Of a DNA stretch of 8,244 nt, positions 1-6,422 are shown piece after piece. The stretch's first letter is position 1. Each line of letters starts with the position of its first letter. The stretch lies in NCBI GenBank assembly GCA_948435975.1, contig CAOJHG010000073.1, positions 1 to 8,244 of the forward strand. Reading direction: 5' to 3'. The stretch is from an uncultured Oscillibacter sp. Lineage in GTDB: Bacteria > Bacillota > Clostridia > Oscillospirales > Oscillospiraceae. The notes beneath the pieces are model-generated. The model did not search any database. It saw only the letters and a list, made by a program, of their open reading frames with translations, and was not told the origin of the DNA. The position numbers and the translations under genes are program-made.

Positions 1-236
1 TCACCAAGGATTCCAAGAACTGCGATATCCTTACCACCAACTGGAACATCATCCAGAGGCTCCTGGGAGACCTGTCCGCCTATACCTTTGTTCAGGCCCT
101 CCAGAAAATCGACACGCTCCTGACCAGCCCGCCCACCAAGAAAAAGGTAGAGGACCCACTGCTCTCCTTTGCCACCCCCATCCGCACAGTGAACCAAATC
201 AAAGCCCTGAAACGTGATTCTAAAAGCAAACAGTAA
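1..236 (+). CDS. C-terminal end of an unrecognised protein (5' end outside window)
   Basis: An open frame runs from the window edge (first full codon at position 3) to a TAA at 234-236, giving the last 77 residues. I do not recognise the family. The visible part is mixed: a stretch with regular hydrophobic spacing (around NIIQRLLGDLSAYTFVQALQ), a proline/lysine linker (SPPTKKKVEDP), then a basic tail ending KRDSKSKQ. No membrane segment or catalytic motif can be seen. Its stop codon overlaps the ribosome binding site of the next gene (start at 249), so the two are almost certainly co-transcribed and probably translationally coupled. The operon context with a VirD4-like ATPase suggests a role in a conjugative or mobilisable element. 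That is inference from position only. Confidence 0.75.
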   Translation, partial: TKDSKNCDILTTNWNIIQRLLGDLSAYTFVQALQKIDTLLTSPPTKKKVEDPLLSFATPIRTVNQIKALKRDSKSKQ

Positions 237-248
237 GGAGGAATCCCA

Positions 249-713
249 ATGTCAGCCCTGCCTCTTTCCGCCCGGCTGGAGCGTGCCAGCCTCCAGGAAG
301 GCTCTGTGCGTTTCTTCCCGCTGGAGGGAGACGACACCCGCCAAGTCTTCCAGGCCCTGGACCGCATCATAGGGTCCGGATACTGTACCTGGGTTCTGGA
401 GCAGGAGATCCTGCCCTTCTACCAGCGCTGCGCAGCGAAGCAGAAGTCCCCGACTCAGAATAAAGACTCCGACGCCTCTTTCGACGCCTGCCGCATCCCA
501 GACAGCACCTATGACAGCCTGGTTTGCTGCACCTGGGCCAATTCCTTCGCAAACCTGAAAGATGAAGACCCAGATGCCTTCTTCTATCTGCTGCGCAAGA
601 TTCTGGTAGAGCCCTTCCTCCGGGCCGACCGCGTCCGAACCCTCCAAGCCTCCTGCCAGGACCGGATTAACCAGGTCTGGGAGGATTATTTGAGAGAACA
701 CCCAGAGGAGTGA
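249..713 (+). CDS. Hypothetical protein, 154 aa, in conjugation-type operon
   Basis: The start ATG at 249 follows AAGGAGG (235-241) with a 7-nt gap, which supports this start. The product is a soluble-looking, acidic protein with several cysteines (including a CC pair in the segment DSLVCCTWANSF). It has no signal peptide or membrane helix. The C-terminal half (roughly residues 100-154) looks like amphipathic helices rich in charged residues and ends EHPEE. I do not recognise a domain. It sits between an unknown gene 12 bp upstream and the VirD4-like gene 56 bp downstream on the same strand, so an accessory role alongside the coupling protein is plausible but inferred. Its codons are rich in C at the third position, like the rest of this operon and unlike the downstream ribosomal genes. 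Confidence 0.8.
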   Translation: MSALPLSARLERASLQEGSVRFFPLEGDDTRQVFQALDRIIGSGYCTWVLEQEILPFYQRCAAKQKSPTQNKDSDASFDACRIPDSTYDSLVCCTWANSFANLKDEDPDAFFYLLRKILVEPFLRADRVRTLQASCQDRINQVWEDYLREHPEE

Positions 714-753
714 ACCTGCCCCTCTTTCCATCCCCTTCCACCCATCTACCCAG

Positions 754-761
754 AAAAGGAG
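754..761 (+). promoter_or_regulatory. Ribosome binding site that fixes the start of the VirD4-like gene
   Basis: AAAAGGAG lies 8 nt before the ATG at 770. The frame is also open from a GTG at 710 that overlaps the previous stop codon, but the GAGGAG there abuts that GTG with no spacing. ATG 770 is therefore the better start and removes 20 residues of proline-rich, low-complexity sequence. Confidence 0.75.
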
Positions 762-769
762 AACTGTCC

Positions 770-2992
770 ATGATATACAACACCACCCGTATCCTTGCCC
801 AAGACCATCTCGCCAGCAACAACACACGCGCCACCAACATCAATAATAACGACCTCATCATCGGCCCCACCGGTGCGGGCAAGACCCGGAACTACGTCAA
901 GCCCAATCTCCTCCAATGCGCCCTTGAGGGGAGCGGGAGCCTGATTGTGACCGACACCAAGGGCAGTCTGATTCAGGAGGTGGGGCCGGTCCTGGCCGCC
1001 CACGGCTACAACGTCATGAACCTGGACTTCATCAACCTGATGAACAGCCAGCATGGTTACAACCCTTTGGATTATGTCCGCTATGACCCTGTCCGGAACC
1101 GGTACTCTGAGCAGGATATCATCCGCATCGCCGCCTGCCTGGTCCCTATCGACGACCCCCGCCAGCCCTACTGGGAACTTTCCGCCCAAACCTACCTGTA
1201 CGCCCTTATCGCCTACGTCCTGGAGGCCCTGCCCAAAGAAGAGCATACCATGGAATCCATATTCCGCTTATACCCTCTCATGCGGCAGCCGGAATTTGAA
1301 AAGCTGTTTCAGGAACGGCATGAGGAGGACCCAGACAGCTTCGCCTACCGGGCCTACTGCATGAGCGCCGGAAACGAGAAGGCGGAACGGGCCTTCGCCA
1401 GCGTTATGATGATCCTGTCCAAGAACCTGATGCCGCTCTCCTTCGACGGGACCCGCCGCCTGTGCTCCCTGCCGGAACGGGTGGACTTCCGCCGCCTCAG
1501 CCGGGAAAAGACCGCCCTCTTTCTCACTGTCAGCGATACGGACCGCTCTATGGATAAGCTTTCCAATCTCTTTTACACCCAGGCGCTACAGGCCCTGTGC
1601 GACATCGCCGCCGCGGAAAAGGACAACGGTTACCGCCTCCCCGTTCCGGTGCGCTTCATTCTGGACGACTTCGCCACCAACGTCCGCATCCCGGATTTCG
1701 ACAAGGTCATTTCTGTCATCCGCTCCCGGGAAATCTCCGTCAGTCTGATTGTCCAGAGCATCAACCAATTATCCGCCCTCTACGGTTCCGACTGCGCCAG
1801 GACCATCATCAACAATTGCGATAGCTGGCTCTACCTGGGCGGACAGGACATTGACACTGCCGAATTTCTCGCCATCCGGACGAGCCAGACCCCGGAATCC
1901 ATCTTATCCATGCCCATCGGGGACGCCTGGCTCTTCCTCCGCGGAAGAAAGGCCCAGCAGGTCCGCAAATACAATCTTCTCTGCCATCCCCTCTACTCCG
2001 AGCTGCCCGAAGCTGGAAGTTCCTCCCATCCCCCGGTCTTCGAGGATGTGCCAGAGGCCCCCCGCGCCCTCCAGGTCCGGCCTCAGCCTCAGCCGTCCAT
2101 GAAAGAGCGCTGGCGGCAGTTGGTGGAAAAGGCCGCCCGGCTGGAGTGGATGCTCTCTGGACAGGGCCTTCCCACGCTGCCAGAGCTCCTGGACAATACG
2201 GGCCGCTATTCCGAGGAAAAGACCGACGCCCTGTCTGCCCAGCTCCTGGAGGCCGTGGAGGCTTCCCGCCAGGAGCAGGGCCAGCCGGAGTTCTCTTCCC
2301 GGGAGCGGTCCTGCCTGCGGGATTTCCTCTACTGCGCCCTCCGCCTCTCCGCCAGCCGTCCCCCCTGGTTGTCCGAGGTCGCGGGGAACTTCCAGGATCT
2401 CCTCTCCTTCGCCCGTCAGATGTGCTGCACCACCCGGACTCAGCTCCACTTTCATGAGCTGTACCCCGACGCCGTCTGGGAGGACAGCTTCTTTAGCCGG
2501 ATGGACGAGATTTACAGTCTCCTCAGCGGAACCCCCATTACGGACCAGCTCAGCGCTATGGACCGTCAATTGGTTGACTCGCTGTATAAGGACGAAATCG
2601 AGGACCTCCAGGACGATCTGGAAATCGACTGGCCGGATGTGGACTCTTACATCGTAGTAGATACAGACGACTTCATTCCCTTGGAACCGGAGGAGCAGGA
2701 GTCTGTCTTTGAAACCTTCCAAGTCCTTTCCGAAGGCACATCCCGGCAGGATTGGGCCAGCGCCTTCCCCAATCCGGACGCCTTCTGCCAGCGTTACCTC
2801 ACCCTGCGGAAGCTCTACTTTGAGACGGGCTTTCCCGAGACCCTTCCCCAGATTGTGGAGCAGGCTCTGGACATCTACCTGCAGGATCAGGCCCAGTCTC
2901 TCTTCCTGAACGACGACGCCTACACCGCCGCCTGCGAGCTCCTGGACGAGACTGAGGAACAGCTCCGCCGTCAACTGGGCGGGCAGGGCTGA
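770..2992 (+). CDS. VirD4/TraG-like type IV coupling ATPase, soluble form with long C-terminal extension
   Basis: The 740-aa product matches the VirD4/TraG coupling-protein family, which links a relaxase-DNA complex to a conjugative type IV secretion channel. Visible motifs in order: Walker A GPTGAGKT (residues 32-39), a DTKGS segment (62-66) at the place of the usual DPKGE, YNPL (97-100), Walker B FILDDFA (296-302), then the IPDFDKVISVIRSREIS stretch and Q329 in LIVQSINQL, the usual family signature. Family members normally begin with two membrane helices; here only about 30 polar residues precede the P-loop and no hydrophobic segment exists, so membrane attachment would need a partner. The ATPase part ends near residue 414. 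A proline-rich linker and about 325 residues follow that I cannot assign; they are mostly helical-looking with an acidic patch (DEIEDLQDDLEIDW). It is the last gene before a terminator. VirD4-family membership is very likely; the true transfer substrate is unknown. Confidence 0.9.
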   Translation: MIYNTTRILAQDHLASNNTRATNINNNDLIIGPTGAGKTRNYVKPNLLQCALEGSGSLIVTDTKGSLIQEVGPVLAAHGYNVMNLDFINLMNSQHGYNPLDYVRYDPVRNRYSEQDIIRIAACLVPIDDPRQPYWELSAQTYLYALIAYVLEALPKEEHTMESIFRLYPLMRQPEFEKLFQERHEEDPDSFAYRAYCMSAGNEKAERAFASVMMILSKNLMPLSFDGTRRLCSLPERVDFRRLSREKTALFLTVSDTDRSMDKLSNLFYTQALQALCDIAAAEKDNGYRLPVPVRFILDDFATNVRIPDFDKVISVIRSREISVSLIVQSINQLSALYGSDCARTIINNCDSWLYLGGQDIDTAEFLAIRTSQTPESILSMPIGDAWLFLRGRKAQQVRKYNLLCHPLYSELPEAGSSSHPPVFEDVPEAPRALQVRPQPQPSMKERWRQLVEKAARLEWMLSGQGLPTLPELLDNTGRYSEEKTDALSAQLLEAVEASRQEQGQPEFSSRERSCLRDFLYCALRLSASRPPWLSEVAGNFQDLLSFARQMCCTTRTQLHFHELYPDAVWEDSFFSRMDEIYSLLSGTPITDQLSAMDRQLVDSLYKDEIEDLQDDLEIDWPDVDSYIVVDTDDFIPLEPEEQESVFETFQVLSEGTSRQDWASAFPNPDAFCQRYLTLRKLYFETGFPETLPQIVEQALDIYLQDQAQSLFLNDDAYTAACELLDETEEQLRRQLGGQG

Positions 2993-3001
2993 CCGCAAAA
3001 T

Positions 3002-3039
3002 TCCCGCTGCTTTCCTTCTGGGACCAGCGGGAGTTTTTT
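3002..3039 (+). terminator. Intrinsic terminator after the VirD4-like gene
   Basis: TCCCGCTG (3002-3009) pairs with CAGCGGGA (3025-3032), followed by one G and six T (3034-3039). The 15-nt loop may hold a small inner TCC/GGA pairing. It starts 10 bp after the stop codon and isolates the accessory operon from rpsB. Confidence 0.85.
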
Positions 3040-3106
3040 CTTCTCACTTTCTGGCAGGGGGCCTTTGACAGTCCTGCAAAAAACAGGCCGCTTTGCAATA
3101 AAATGC

Positions 3107-3135
3107 TTGCAATGCGGGGGCGGTTGTGGTATGAT
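3107..3135 (+). promoter_or_regulatory. rpsB-tsf promoter (sigma-A type, extended -10)
   Basis: The -35 box is TTGCAA (3107-3112), the spacer is 17 bp, and the -10 box is TATGAT (3130-3135), preceded by TG one base away (3127-3128), which makes an extended -10. Transcription should start near 3141-3143, giving a leader of roughly 115 nt. The better -35 match TTGACA at 3065-3070 has no -10 at a usable distance. Confidence 0.75.
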
Positions 3136-3142
3136 AGTTCAG

Positions 3143-3210
3143 CATTCCGCACGGCGCGCAGACCTTCTGTCTGTGCCCTGGCTCTGAGAAACGGGTTGGC
3201 AGGGGGAATG
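3143..3210 (+). promoter_or_regulatory. Structured rpsB 5' leader, candidate ribosomal protein S2 leader
   Basis: By eye the leader folds into a compact three-way junction right at the predicted transcript start. P1 is CATTCC (3143-3148) with GGAATG (3205-3210). P2 is an 8-bp hairpin, GCGCAGAC (3156-3163) with GTCTGTGC (3169-3176), containing one G-U pair and the loop CTTCT. P3 is CCTG (3177-3180) with CAGG (3200-3203), directly stacked on P2. S2 represses its own operon through the leader in other bacteria, so feedback control here is a reasonable inference. The fold has not been calculated or compared with Rfam. Confidence 0.5.
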
Positions 3211-3256
3211 AAGCCGCCGGAGGTCAAACTAAATTCGATTTGGAGGAACAAACAAC

Positions 3257-3991
3257 ATGGCAAATTCAAGCGTCGTATCCATGAAGGCCCTGCTGGAAGC
3301 AGGCGTACACTTTGGGCACCAGACCCGCCGCTGGAACCCCAAAATGGCTCCCTATATCTACACCGAGCGCAACGGCATCTATATCGTGGACCTGCAAAAA
3401 ACCGTCCGCAAGCTGGAGGAGGCCTACAGCTTCGTCCGCCAGCTTTCTGAGAACGGCCAGTCTCTGCTGTTCGTCGGCACTAAGAAGCAGGCCCAGGAAG
3501 CCATCCGCGAAGAGGCCGGCCGCTGCGGTCAGTATTTCGTTAACGCCCGCTGGCTGGGCGGCATGATGACCAACTTCAAGACCATGCGCACCCGTGTGGA
3601 CCGCCTGAACCAGTTGAAGAAGATGCAGGAGGACGGCACCTTTGACATGCTGCCCAAGAAGGAAGTCATGAAGCACCTGGGCGAGATTGCGAAGCTGGAA
3701 AAGTACCTGGGCGGCGTGAAGGAAATGAAGAAGCTCCCCGGCGCACTGTTCATCGTGGACACCCGGAAAGAGCGCAACGCCATCGCTGAGGCCCACAAGC
3801 TGGGTATCCCTGTGGTTGCCATCGCCGACACCAACTGCGACCCCGACGAGATCGATTACGTCATCCCCGGCAACGACGACGCCATCCGCGCCATCAAGCT
3901 GATTTCCTCCATCATGGCCAACGCCGTTCTGGAAGGCCGTCAGGGCGAGCAGATGGAAGAGGCCGCCGCTGAGGAACCCGCCGCTGAGTAA
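3257..3991 (+). CDS. rpsB: 30S ribosomal protein S2
   Basis: The 244-aa product is a full-length S2, which binds late to the head-body junction of the small subunit and is needed for bS1 recruitment in species that have it. Hallmarks are [14 protein letters not shown] near the N-terminus, [21 protein letters not shown], and the late [21 protein letters not shown] segment. The C-terminus ends in a short alanine/glutamate tail, common in this family. GGAGG at 3242-3246 lies 10 nt before the ATG. The gene is first in an operon with tsf, 35 bp downstream, the usual bacterial pairing. In many Firmicutes pyrH and frr follow; here they do not. Assignment is secure. Confidence 0.98.
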   Translation: MANSSVVSMKALLEAGVHFGHQTRRWNPKMAPYIYTERNGIYIVDLQKTVRKLEEAYSFVRQLSENGQSLLFVGTKKQAQEAIREEAGRCGQYFVNARWLGGMMTNFKTMRTRVDRLNQLKKMQEDGTFDMLPKKEVMKHLGEIAKLEKYLGGVKEMKKLPGALFIVDTRKERNAIAEAHKLGIPVVAIADTNCDPDEIDYVIPGNDDAIRAIKLISSIMANAVLEGRQGEQMEEAAAEEPAAE

Positions 3992-4026
3992 GCGAATACG
4001 ATAGATTTTATTGGAGGAACGCAATT

Positions 4027-4950
4027 ATGGCTTTTACGGCTGCTGATGTAAAGAACCTGCGCGAAATGACAGGCGTGGGTATGATGGACTGCAAGAAGGC
4101 CCTGGTAGCGACTGACGGCGATATGGACAAGGCCGTTGAGTGGCTGCGGGAAAAGGGCATGGCCGCTTCCGTGAAGAAGGCTGGCCGCGTGGCTGCCGAG
4201 GGCATGGCTTACGCCGCTGTGATTGACGGTGTGGGCGTCGTGGTCGAGGTCAACGCGGAAACGGACTTTGTGGGCAAGAATGAAAAATTCGTGGACTTTG
4301 TCAAGGGTGTGGCCGCTACTGTGGTCAAGGAGAAGCCCGCTGACCTGGACGCGCTGATGGAGTGCAAGTACAACGGCACTGACCTTACCGTCACCCAGCA
4401 GCAGCAGGAGATGGTCCTGGTCATTGGCGAGAACATCAAGGTCCGCCGCTTCTCCTGCTTCACCGAGGGCGTTTCCGTTCCCTACGTCCACGCCGGCGGC
4501 AAAATCGGCGTGCTGGTGAATCTGGAGACCAGTCTCTCTGCTGAGCAGGTATCCGAGCTTGGCAAAAACGTAGCGATGCAGATCGCCGCTTTGAATCCCC
4601 GGTTCTGGGACAAGAGCCAGGTGACACAGGAAATCCTGGACGAAGAAAAGAAGGTCATCATGGCTCAAATGGAGAACGATCCCAAGATGGCCGGAAAGCC
4701 CCAGCAGGTTCTGGAGAAGGCCGCTATGGGCAAGATGAACAAGTTCTACAAGGAAAACTGCCTTCTCCAGCAGGACAGCGTCCGCAGCGATGTGTTCGAG
4801 GGCAGTGTAGAGGCCTATATCGCCCATGTTGCCAAGGAGCTGGGCGGCACGATCACTTTCAAGAACGCCATTCGCTTCGAGAAGGGCGAGGGCATTGAGA
4901 AGAAGCAGGAGAACTTCGCCGATGAGATTGCTTCCTTGGTGAAGGGCTGA
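4027..4950 (+). CDS. tsf: Translation elongation factor Ts
   Basis: The 307-aa product is EF-Ts, the nucleotide exchange factor that releases GDP from EF-Tu. The N-terminal UBA-like domain (about residues 1-55) carries the signature LREMTGVGMMDCKKAL. The core contains the family motif NAETDFVGKN (usual form NxETDFVARN), which contacts EF-Tu; the GK at the usual AR is a mild departure. The late segment KMNKFYKENCLLQQ also fits. Length is close to the usual 280-310. GGAGG at 4013-4017 lies 9 nt before the ATG, and the TTGGAGGAAC block there also precedes rpsB. A strong terminator 15 bp after the stop ends the operon. Confidence 0.98.
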   Translation: MAFTAADVKNLREMTGVGMMDCKKALVATDGDMDKAVEWLREKGMAASVKKAGRVAAEGMAYAAVIDGVGVVVEVNAETDFVGKNEKFVDFVKGVAATVVKEKPADLDALMECKYNGTDLTVTQQQQEMVLVIGENIKVRRFSCFTEGVSVPYVHAGGKIGVLVNLETSLSAEQVSELGKNVAMQIAALNPRFWDKSQVTQEILDEEKKVIMAQMENDPKMAGKPQQVLEKAAMGKMNKFYKENCLLQQDSVRSDVFEGSVEAYIAHVAKELGGTITFKNAIRFEKGEGIEKKQENFADEIASLVKG

Positions 4951-4965
4951 TTTCAGCATCAGAGA

Positions 4966-5003
4966 GAGGACTCACGCGGTTTGCTGCGTGGGTCCTCTTT
5001 TTT
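4966..5003 (+). terminator. Intrinsic terminator of rpsB-tsf
   Basis: A 12-bp stem runs from 4966-4977 (GAGGACTCACGC) to 4986-4997 (GCGTGGGTCCTC), with one T-G wobble and an 8-nt loop, followed by six T (4998-5003). Confidence 0.93.
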
Positions 5004-5026
5004 GGCGTTATCCAGAAACAGGGCGT

Positions 5027-5063
5027 AAAAAAGGGACCTGCGCACTGTGGCACAAGTCCCTTT
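5027..5063 (-). terminator. Intrinsic terminator of rplJ-rplL
   Basis: Read on the - strand, AAAGGGAC followed by TTGTGC pairs with GCGCAG followed by GTCCCTTT across a 6-nt loop, with two wobble pairs, and ends in a run of T (the A run at 5027-5032 on the + strand). It begins about 20 bp after the rplL stop, so no read-through into further genes is expected. It lies back to back with the tsf terminator, 23 bp away. Confidence 0.9.
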
Positions 5064-5083
5064 ATATTTGCGTTGGACAGGTC

Positions 5084-5455
5084 TTACTTCAGCTCGACCT
5101 TGCCGCCCACGTCCTCGATCTGCTTCTTGAGAGCCTCGGCATCCTCCTTGGAAACGCCCTCCTTCAGAGTAGCAGGAGCGCCCTCGACAGTTGCCTTCGC
5201 CTCAGCCAGACCCTGGCCGGTGATTTCACGGACGACCTTGATAACCTTGATCTTTGCGGAAGCGTCAAAGCCGGTCAGGACCACGTCGAAATCGGTCTTC
5301 TCAGCGGGAGCGTCGCCAGCGGGGCCGGCAACAGGAGCGGCCATCGCAGCAGCGGAAACACCAAACTCTTCTTCCAGAGCGTGGACAAGCTCGCTCAGCT
5401 CCAGAACGGTCAGTGCCTTGATCTCTTCGATCATGGCGGTTACTTTCTCAGACAT
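5084..5455 (-). CDS. rplL: 50S ribosomal protein L7/L12
   Basis: The 123-aa product is the stalk protein bL12, which binds L10 as dimers and recruits translation GTPases. An N-terminal dimerisation and L10-binding domain (about 1-35, [20 protein letters not shown]), an alanine/glycine/proline hinge (about 36-52) and the C-terminal factor-binding domain are visible. In that domain the usual GLGLKEAK is GQGLAEAK. Residues at E. coli positions K65, I69, K70, R73, L80, E82 and K84 are kept, while positions 78 and 81 differ. AGGAGG (5465-5470 on the + strand, complement) lies 9 nt before the ATG. The gene is second in an operon with rplJ, 48 bp upstream. rpoB, the common downstream neighbour, is absent. 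Confidence 0.97.
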   Translation of the reverse strand: MSEKVTAMIEEIKALTVLELSELVHALEEEFGVSAAAMAAPVAGPAGDAPAEKTDFDVVLTGFDASAKIKVIKVVREITGQGLAEAKATVEGAPATLKEGVSKEDAEALKKQIEDVGGKVELK

Positions 5456-5503
5456 TTTATGGAACCTCCTAAATTCAGTTAAATTTGGGTGTGCCGCGTT
5501 TTT

Positions 5504-6022
5504 TTACTCTGCGGCTTCTTCGGCAGGGGCGCCCTGCTTCTCGGCAATCTGTTTCAGAACGACGGCCAGGCCGGTGATAGGAGCCAGCATGGTGCCGAGG
5601 ACCTGGGCCTGAAGCACGGGCAGAGCGGGGATGGACGCCAGAGACTTGATGGTTTCCAGATCTACGGGCTTGCCCTCCATGAAGCCGCCCTTAATCTCGA
5701 ACTTGTCGTTGAGCTTCTTGGCGTAGTCGTTCATCACGCGGGCAGGGGCAACGGGATCGTCGCACAGGGCCAGGGACGTGGTGCCATTCAGCAGGCCGTC
5801 CAGCTCGCTCAGGCCGGTGTTGTTGAACGCGAAGCGGAGCAGAGTGTTCTTGACAACGGCATAATCCACGTTGTTTTCCCGGCACTCCCGGCGCAGAGCG
5901 GTGTCTTCCTCCACGGTGATCCCCTTATAATCGACGATCACGCCGGCAGCGGCCTTCTGGATCTTCTCAGTCAGCGCGGCAACGACGGCCTGCTTCTCAG
6001 ATAAGACTTTTGCGTTGGGCAT
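5504..6022 (-). CDS. rplJ: 50S ribosomal protein L10
   Basis: The 172-aa product is uL10, which anchors L7/L12 dimers to 23S rRNA at the stalk base and acts as the operon's autoregulator in other bacteria. The N-terminal RNA-binding domain shows VIVDYKGITVEEDTALRREC and VVKNTLLRFAF. The segment FEIKGGFMEGKPVD and the C-terminal L12-binding helix (LAVVLKQIAEKQ) follow, then a short acidic tail. ATG at 6020-6022 is preceded by GGAGGTG with an 8-nt gap. The frame stays open further upstream to about 6337, but that part covers the leader and promoter and is not protein-like. The gene starts its own operon; rplK and rplA are not next to it. Confidence 0.97.
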   Translation of the reverse strand: MPNAKVLSEKQAVVAALTEKIQKAAAGVIVDYKGITVEEDTALRRECRENNVDYAVVKNTLLRFAFNNTGLSELDGLLNGTTSLALCDDPVAPARVMNDYAKKLNDKFEIKGGFMEGKPVDLETIKSLASIPALPVLQAQVLGTMLAPITGLAVVLKQIAEKQGAPAEEAAE

Positions 6023-6030
6023 ACTTGTTT

Positions 6031-6062
6031 CACCTCCAGGATTTGACCGGCGGCCCGCCCGG
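6031..6062 (-). promoter_or_regulatory. rplJ ribosome binding site and adjacent GC-rich hairpin
   Basis: GGAGGTG (complement of 6031-6037) sets the rplJ start, 8 nt from the ATG. About 9 nt further upstream, the complement of 6047-6062 can form a tight GC-only hairpin of CCGG-CG with CG-CCGG and one bulged G. It may keep the site open or affect initiation; no function is established. Confidence 0.5.
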
Positions 6063-6156
6063 ACGGAAAGCCTGCTCTCCCCGGTGCGCCGGTTCAGGAA
6101 TGCTGCTGGAATGCTTGGGGAGGGGTCCGGTTCCTTTCTCCCTGCGCGTTCAAAAG

Positions 6157-6189
6157 AAAAAAGTCCCATGCCGCAAAGACATAAGGACT
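6157..6189 (-). terminator. Attenuator terminator in the rplJ leader
   Basis: On the - strand AGTCCT-T-ATGTC pairs with GGCATGGGACT (one bulged T, two G-U pairs, 5-nt loop), followed by six T (A run 6157-6162 on the + strand). It lies between the promoter and rplJ, about 135 nt before the start codon, so it can only act as a premature, regulated terminator. Confidence 0.85.
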
Positions 6190-6258
6190 CATCGTAACAG
6201 ACGATTTGCCGCCCTCGGCAGGACTTACGGGCCTGGCCCACCTGCTGTCTTTGGAACG
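6190..6258 (-). promoter_or_regulatory. L10-type ribosomal leader (L10(L12) binding site and antiterminator arm)
   Basis: Right after the predicted transcript start the leader reads CAAAGACAGCAGG, then a GGGC-CAG-GCCC hairpin, then GTCCTGCCGAGGG. GCAGG pairs with CCTGC to close the hairpin, and the CCTGCCGAGG block is characteristic of the Rfam L10 leader in Firmicutes. CAAAGACA (complement of 6246-6253) is perfectly complementary to TGTCTTTG inside the attenuator (complement of 6174-6181), so the two pairings are mutually exclusive. In the Bacillus subtilis rplJL operon, L10(L12) binding favours termination; the same logic is inferred here. Confidence 0.8.
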
Positions 6259-6266
6259 CATGGGAG

Positions 6267-6295
6267 ATTATACCCCACATCCCGCCAAAAGTCAA
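6267..6295 (-). promoter_or_regulatory. rplJ-rplL promoter
   Basis: On the - strand TTGACT (6290-6295), a 17-bp spacer and a perfect TATAAT (6267-6272) form a near-consensus sigma-A promoter. The start should be near 6259, giving a leader of about 237 nt. Confidence 0.92.
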
Positions 6296-6353
6296 CCGCT
6301 TTTTTACAGATTCGGAAAAAATACTTCCTTGCTCCAAAGGCCCGGGGAGACCC

Positions 6354-6382
6354 TTGCATTTTCCGGCCCTCCACGGTAAGAT
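6354..6382 (+). promoter_or_regulatory. ridA: ridA promoter
   Basis: TTGCAT (6354-6359), a 17-bp spacer and TAAGAT (6377-6382) form a sigma-A type promoter about 40 bp before the ridA start. It diverges from the rplJ promoter, with 58 bp between the two -35 boxes. Confidence 0.65.
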
Positions 6383-6422
6383 AGAGATGCGGAACCGAAA
6401 CTATGAAAAGGAGAATATTCCT

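Noticed and set aside
710..769. GTG at 710 as start of the VirD4-like gene
   Set aside because: Its purine-rich upstream stretch has no spacing, and the extra 20 residues are proline-rich and not family-like; ATG 770 has a well-spaced AAAAGGAG.
1904..2998. Long open frame on the - strand opposite the VirD4-like gene
   Set aside because: It is the mirror of a GC-rich coding region, with no ribosome binding site or recognisable domain; the + strand has clear family motifs.
3065..3070. TTGACA as the rpsB -35 box
   Set aside because: No -10-like hexamer lies 15-19 bp downstream; TTGCAA at 3107 with TATGAT fits better.
3093..3113. Direct repeat TTGCAAT (3093-3099 and 3107-3113) as an attachment site or operator
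   Set aside because: It is too short, it overlaps the rpsB -35 box, and the other end of any element is outside the window.
3940..4959. Long open frame on the - strand opposite tsf
   Set aside because: It is a shadow of tsf, which is unambiguous, and it would start inside the tsf terminator region.
6023..6337. N-terminal extension of L10 by 105 codons
   Set aside because: It would cross the attenuator, L10 leader and promoter; the standard 172-aa start has a strong GGAGGTG.
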